A stretch of DNA of 64,000 bases, from positions 2,175,001 to 2,239,000 of the forward strand of contig NZ_JALJWV010000001.1 in NCBI RefSeq assembly GCF_024169655.1, read 5' to 3'. Below, one piece after another: positions 60,903-64,000 of the stretch. The DNA comes from Pseudomonas marginalis. Its GTDB lineage: Bacteria; Pseudomonadota; Gammaproteobacteria; Pseudomonadales; Pseudomonadaceae. The first letter of the stretch is position 1. The number at the start of each line of letters is the position of its first letter. The position numbers and the translations under genes were made by a program. Under the pieces are notes generated by a model. That model saw only the letters and a program-made list of their open reading frames with translations, ran no database searches and was not told the DNA's origin.

Positions 60903-63800
60903 TTAACCCTCCTGGCGTTGGTTGGTGGGGTCGAAGAACGGTAGCTGCACCACTTCGGCCTGGACGACGATGCCGCCTTCGACGCGAATCGGAATGCATT
61001 GCCCCGGCGTGCTCTGGTCGATCCCGGCATAGGCCAGGCCGATGATCCGGCCCAGGCTGGCGGAGTATTCACACGAGGTGACGTTGCCGCTGATGTCCGG
61101 GCCGTTGAGCACCAAGTGGCCTTCCAGCGGTTGCACGCTGCCCTTGGGCAAGCTGAAGCCCACCAGTTTGCGTTTCAGCGGCTGGGCTTCGAGGATGTCC
61201 ACCGAGCGGCGGCCGACGAAGAACGGTTTGTTGCGACTGACCGCCCAGCCCATGTCGATTTCCGCCGGATGGGTCATACCGTCGGTGTCCTGGCTGATGA
61301 TCACGTGGCCTTTTTCCAGGCGCAGCAGACGCTGGGTTTCGACGCCGAAGGGGCGAATATCAAAGGCTTTGCCGGCGGCCATCAACGCATCCCATAACGC
61401 CAGGCCGTGGCGTGCAGGCACGTGGATTTCATAACCCAGTTCGCCGACGAAGCCGACCCGCAGCAGTCGCGCCTTGATCCCGGCCACCGTGCCCTGGCGC
61501 ACGCCGAGGTAAGGGAAACCCTCGGCGCTCAGGTCGAGGTCGCTGCACAGCTGTTCCAGCACCTTGCGCGAATCCGGCCCGGCCACGTTCACCGCACAGA
61601 TCGCGGCGGTGACGTTGGTCACATCCACGTCCAGGCGCCATTGCGCGTTCCACTTGAGCATCTGCTGGTAGATGCGGTCGACGCCGCTGGTGGTGGCGGT
61701 GACGTAGAAGTGCTTGTCGGCCAGCCGCGCGCACACGCCGTCGTCGATCACCACCCCGTGTTCATTGGTCATCAGCGCATAACGCGAACGGCCCACCGGC
61801 TGCTTGAGAAACGCGAAGGTGTACATCCGGTTGAGCAGTTCGGCGGCATCCGGGCCACGCACGTCCAGGCCGCCGAGGGTCGACACATCGATCAGCCCGA
61901 CCTTGTTGCGCACATGCAGCGCCTCGGCCTGCATGCAGGCGTCGCGGTCCTCGGCCTTGCCGTAATAGGCCGGGCGTTGCCAGATGCCGGCGGGCATCAT
62001 CTTCGCCCCGGCCTGCAGGTGCCGCGCATGCATCGGCGTTTGCCGGTAAGGGTCGAAGGCGCGCCCGGCCACATGGGCGAGTTTCTCCGCGACAAACGGC
62101 GGCCGTGCGGTGGTGACGCCGGTTTCGCTGATGTTGCGCTGGGTCGCCCAGGCCACCAGGCGTGCGGTCGGCAGCGCCGAGTGGCGGCCCTGGGACGGGC
62201 CCATGCCGACGGTGGAATAGCGTTTCACCAGTTGCACATCGCGGTAGCCGATGCGGGTGGCGTTGACGATATCCGCCACTTGCAGGTCTTCGTCGAAGTC
62301 GACGAAATCCTTGCCCTTGGGGTGCGGGAAGATCGGCCAGTTGAAGTTGACCTGGGCTTCGGCGCGCAGCGGTACGGGCGCGCTGGCCGTGATCAAACCG
62401 AGGGCGAGGGCGACGGTGTTGGCGGCGTTGGTCGCGTCTACCAGCACGTTGTCCAGTTGGTGCCGACCGTGGACCGAACCGGCCACATTCAGGTTCTGCG
62501 GCAGGCCGCTGAGGCTGAACTCCGCACGCGAGTCCTCATAGGCCAGCTTGCCGCCGGCCTGGCACAGCAGTTGGTACACCGGCATATAGCCGGCCGACAT
62601 GCACAGCAAGTCGCAGTCGATCACCTGCCCATTGTCGCTGACCTGGCCTTGAGCGGTGATCTGGCGCACATCGACACCCTTCACATGGCGCAGGCCTTTT
62701 TCATGCAAGGCCTCGAACACCGTGCTGTTGGGCAGGCAACGGATCTTGCGCTGCGCCAGCGCGCCGGCCAGGGCCTGGTCGGCGGCGGCGTGGCGCAGGT
62801 CGATCACGGCGGCGACGTCCACGCCCTGGTCATGCAGGTCGAGGGCGGCGAGGTAGCCGTCATCGTTGCCGGTCAGCACCACCGCGCGTTTGCCGGGCTT
62901 GACGGCGTAGAGCCTCATCAGGCGTTGCGCGGCACTGGTCAGCATCACCCCCGGCAGGTCGTTGTTGCGAAAGATCACCGGCTGGTCGAACGAACCGCTG
63001 CACACCAGGCACTGCTGCGCGCGCACTTTGTACATGCGCTTGCCCTGGATCACCGGCAGGTAGTTGTCGGTGAACCAGGCGTTGCAGGTGGCCTCGGTGA
63101 GCACCTGGATATTCGCGTGTTGCTGCACCGCGCCGAGCAATTCGCGGCGCAGGCTGTCGGCGCGGGTGCCGGCGATATCGAAGCGCGCATAAGTCAGCGA
63201 ACCGCCGAGGATCGGCTGCTGCTCGATCAGCAGCACTTTGGCCCCGGCATCGGCGGCGGTCAGCGCCGCCTGCAAACCGGCGGGGCCGGCACCGATGACG
63301 GCCAGGTCGGTGAACAGGTAAGCCTTGTCGTAGTACTCGGGCTGGAAGTTCAGGTCGAGCACGCCCAAACCGGCCTTTTTACGGATGATTGGCTCCCACA
63401 CTTTCCACATGCCCTTGGGCTTGTAGAACGAACGGTAATAGAACCCCACCGGCATGAATTTGGAGAACTTGCCCATATAGGCATCGCGGTCGTTGTCCAG
63501 CGTGCCATTGACGTTCTGCGCGCTCACCGCCAGGCCGTTGGTCAGCGCGTGGGCATCGGCCAGCACGTTGGGTTCCTGGGGCAATTGCACCAGGCTGTTG
63601 GCGTCCTGGCCGGCCATGCTCAGCGGGCCGCGTGGACGGTGGTATTTGAACGAACGCGACATCAGGAAGCGCCCGTTGGCAAGCAGGGCGCTGGCGATGC
63701 TGTCGCCCTGCAAGCCTTGGTAGGGGTGGCCGTCGAAACTGAAATCGAGTGGCTGATCGCGTTGGATCAGCAGGCCCATGGGGGCGGGGAGGCGGTTCAT
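60903..63800 (-). CDS. soxA: Sarcosine-oxidase-like alpha subunit
   Basis: A 965-residue subunit. N-terminal 2Fe-2S-like/small domain with GDSIASALLANGRFLMSRSF and KYHRPRGPLSM (about 30-65), then a dinucleotide fold DLAVIGAGPAGLQAALTAAD (about 165), NAD-binding part, and a C-terminal aminomethyltransferase (GcvT-like, folate-binding) half from about 590 with GLIDVSTLGGLDVRGPDAAE and GELGYEIHVPARHG. The enzyme class oxidatively N-demethylates glycine derivatives and passes formaldehyde to tetrahydrofolate. The N-terminal sequence departs from canonical SoxA, so the substrate may differ. The ATG overlaps the soxD stop (ATGA). Confidence 0.9.
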   Translation of the reverse strand: MNRLPAPMGLLIQRDQPLDFSFDGHPYQGLQGDSIASALLANGRFLMSRSFKYHRPRGPLSMAGQDANSLVQLPQEPNVLADAHALTNGLAVSAQNVNGTLDNDRDAYMGKFSKFMPVGFYYRSFYKPKGMWKVWEPIIRKKAGLGVLDLNFQPEYYDKAYLFTDLAVIGAGPAGLQAALTAADAGAKVLLIEQQPILGGSLTYARFDIAGTRADSLRRELLGAVQQHANIQVLTEATCNAWFTDNYLPVIQGKRMYKVRAQQCLVCSGSFDQPVIFRNNDLPGVMLTSAAQRLMRLYAVKPGKRAVVLTGNDDGYLAALDLHDQGVDVAAVIDLRHAAADQALAGALAQRKIRCLPNSTVFEALHEKGLRHVKGVDVRQITAQGQVSDNGQVIDCDLLCMSAGYMPVYQLLCQAGGKLAYEDSRAEFSLSGLPQNLNVAGSVHGRHQLDNVLVDATNAANTVALALGLITASAPVPLRAEAQVNFNWPIFPHPKGKDFVDFDEDLQVADIVNATRIGYRDVQLVKRYSTVGMGPSQGRHSALPTARLVAWATQRNISETGVTTARPPFVAEKLAHVAGRAFDPYRQTPMHARHLQAGAKMMPAGIWQRPAYYGKAEDRDACMQAEALHVRNKVGLIDVSTLGGLDVRGPDAAELLNRMYTFAFLKQPVGRSRYALMTNEHGVVIDDGVCARLADKHFYVTATTSGVDRIYQQMLKWNAQWRLDVDVTNVTAAICAVNVAGPDSRKVLEQLCSDLDLSAEGFPYLGVRQGTVAGIKARLLRVGFVGELGYEIHVPARHGLALWDALMAAGKAFDIRPFGVETQRLLRLEKGHVIISQDTDGMTHPAEIDMGWAVSRNKPFFVGRRSVDILEAQPLKRKLVGFSLPKGSVQPLEGHLVLNGPDISGNVTSCEYSASLGRIIGLAYAGIDQSTPGQCIPIRVEGGIVVQAEVVQLPFFDPTNQRQEG

Positions 63801-64000
63801 CCGGCGATCTCCTTGGCGGCGTTGAAGTCGACACGCGTGTTGAACACTTCCCTGGGGTCGAAGGTGCGCTGGATTTCATCGGTGACGGTGTGGCGCTCGG
63901 CGAGGAACCAATAGCTGGACGGCGTGTGCATCCACCATTCGCGCACCACACCGGCGAGGTTGTCGGTGTTGAACACGTAGTCGGCCCATTCGGCGTCGCT
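63797..64000 (-). CDS. soxD: Sarcosine-oxidase-like delta subunit, C-terminal part
   Basis: The last 67 codons of a gene entering from the right edge. The translation runs SDAEWADYVFNTDNLAGVVR, EWWMHTPSSYWFLAERHTVT, DEIQRTFDPREVFNTRVDFN to AAKEIAG and a stop, the SoxD pattern (WADYVF, and R-x-T-V-T-x-EI). The N-terminal zinc-finger part lies outside the window. Its TGA overlaps the soxA ATG. Confidence 0.85.
   Translation of the reverse strand, partial: SDAEWADYVFNTDNLAGVVREWWMHTPSSYWFLAERHTVTDEIQRTFDPREVFNTRVDFNAAKEIAG

Noticed and set aside
61407..63914. 835-codon open frame opposite soxA
   Set aside because: Antisense shadow of soxA; no signal, domain or ribosome site.

Overview
The window looks like chromosomal DNA from a Pseudomonas of the fluorescens group. 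The evidence is high-GC coding DNA on both strands, OprD and OprB porins, a PQQ glucose dehydrogenase, the ferulate/vanillin gene set and REP/REPIN palindromes of the GTGGGAGGGGGCTTGCCCCC type. No rRNA, tRNA, CRISPR array, phage or transposase gene was seen.

Left block (1-12,500), aromatic and amide catabolism. On the minus strand are an outer-membrane channel, an MFS carrier, a carotenoid-oxygenase-family dioxygenase of the lignostilbene/isoeugenol-cleaving kind, a fumarylacetoacetate-hydrolase-like enzyme, an IclR regulator and the start of an FAD monooxygenase. On the plus strand follow a NylB-like serine hydrolase, a porin and a PotF-like polyamine-binding protein, facing a TetR regulator. 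A broken Fis-type regulator tail lies at about 10.65 kb.

Central block (10,975-34,827), phenylpropanoid degradation. Two MFS+OprD uptake pairs (10,975-13,840 and 24,983-27,528) bracket the ferulate operon (MarR regulator; ech, vdh, fcs, thiolase, acyl-CoA dehydrogenase) and the vanillate genes (vanR, vanB, vanA). Next comes a complete mhpABCDFE meta-cleavage operon for 3-(3-hydroxyphenyl)propionate, with divergent mhpR and a near-exact copy of the MhpR operator. Ferulate would go to vanillin, vanillate and protocatechuate; hydroxyphenylpropionate would go to succinate, pyruvate and acetyl-CoA.

Right block. A MscS/MscK-like channel, a secreted trypsin-like protease, and a LysR/mmsA pair are followed by a patchwork (41,590-45,720) of REPINs, two fragments of the xylH 3' end, a DUF3077-like gene with a structured leader, and an AT-rich 2-oxoglutarate oxygenase gene with an EamA exporter and a LysR regulator. 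Then come the xylose genes (xylA, xylFGH, xylR), a zeta-type toxin-antitoxin pair, oprB plus gcd for glucose, and an LLM flavin monooxygenase separated from its probable flavin reductase by a 235-bp tandem array that also truncates a chemoreceptor gene. The right edge holds soxD (partial), soxA and soxG of a heterotetrameric sarcosine-oxidase-like enzyme.

A unifying signal is the AAnAAnAA motif, the known Hfq/Crc catabolite-repression target, near the start codons of thirteen genes, mostly for aromatic and xylose use. The most unusual structures are the 235-bp array, the interleaved inverted repeats upstream of the DUF3077-like gene, and the REPIN/xylH-tail duplications.
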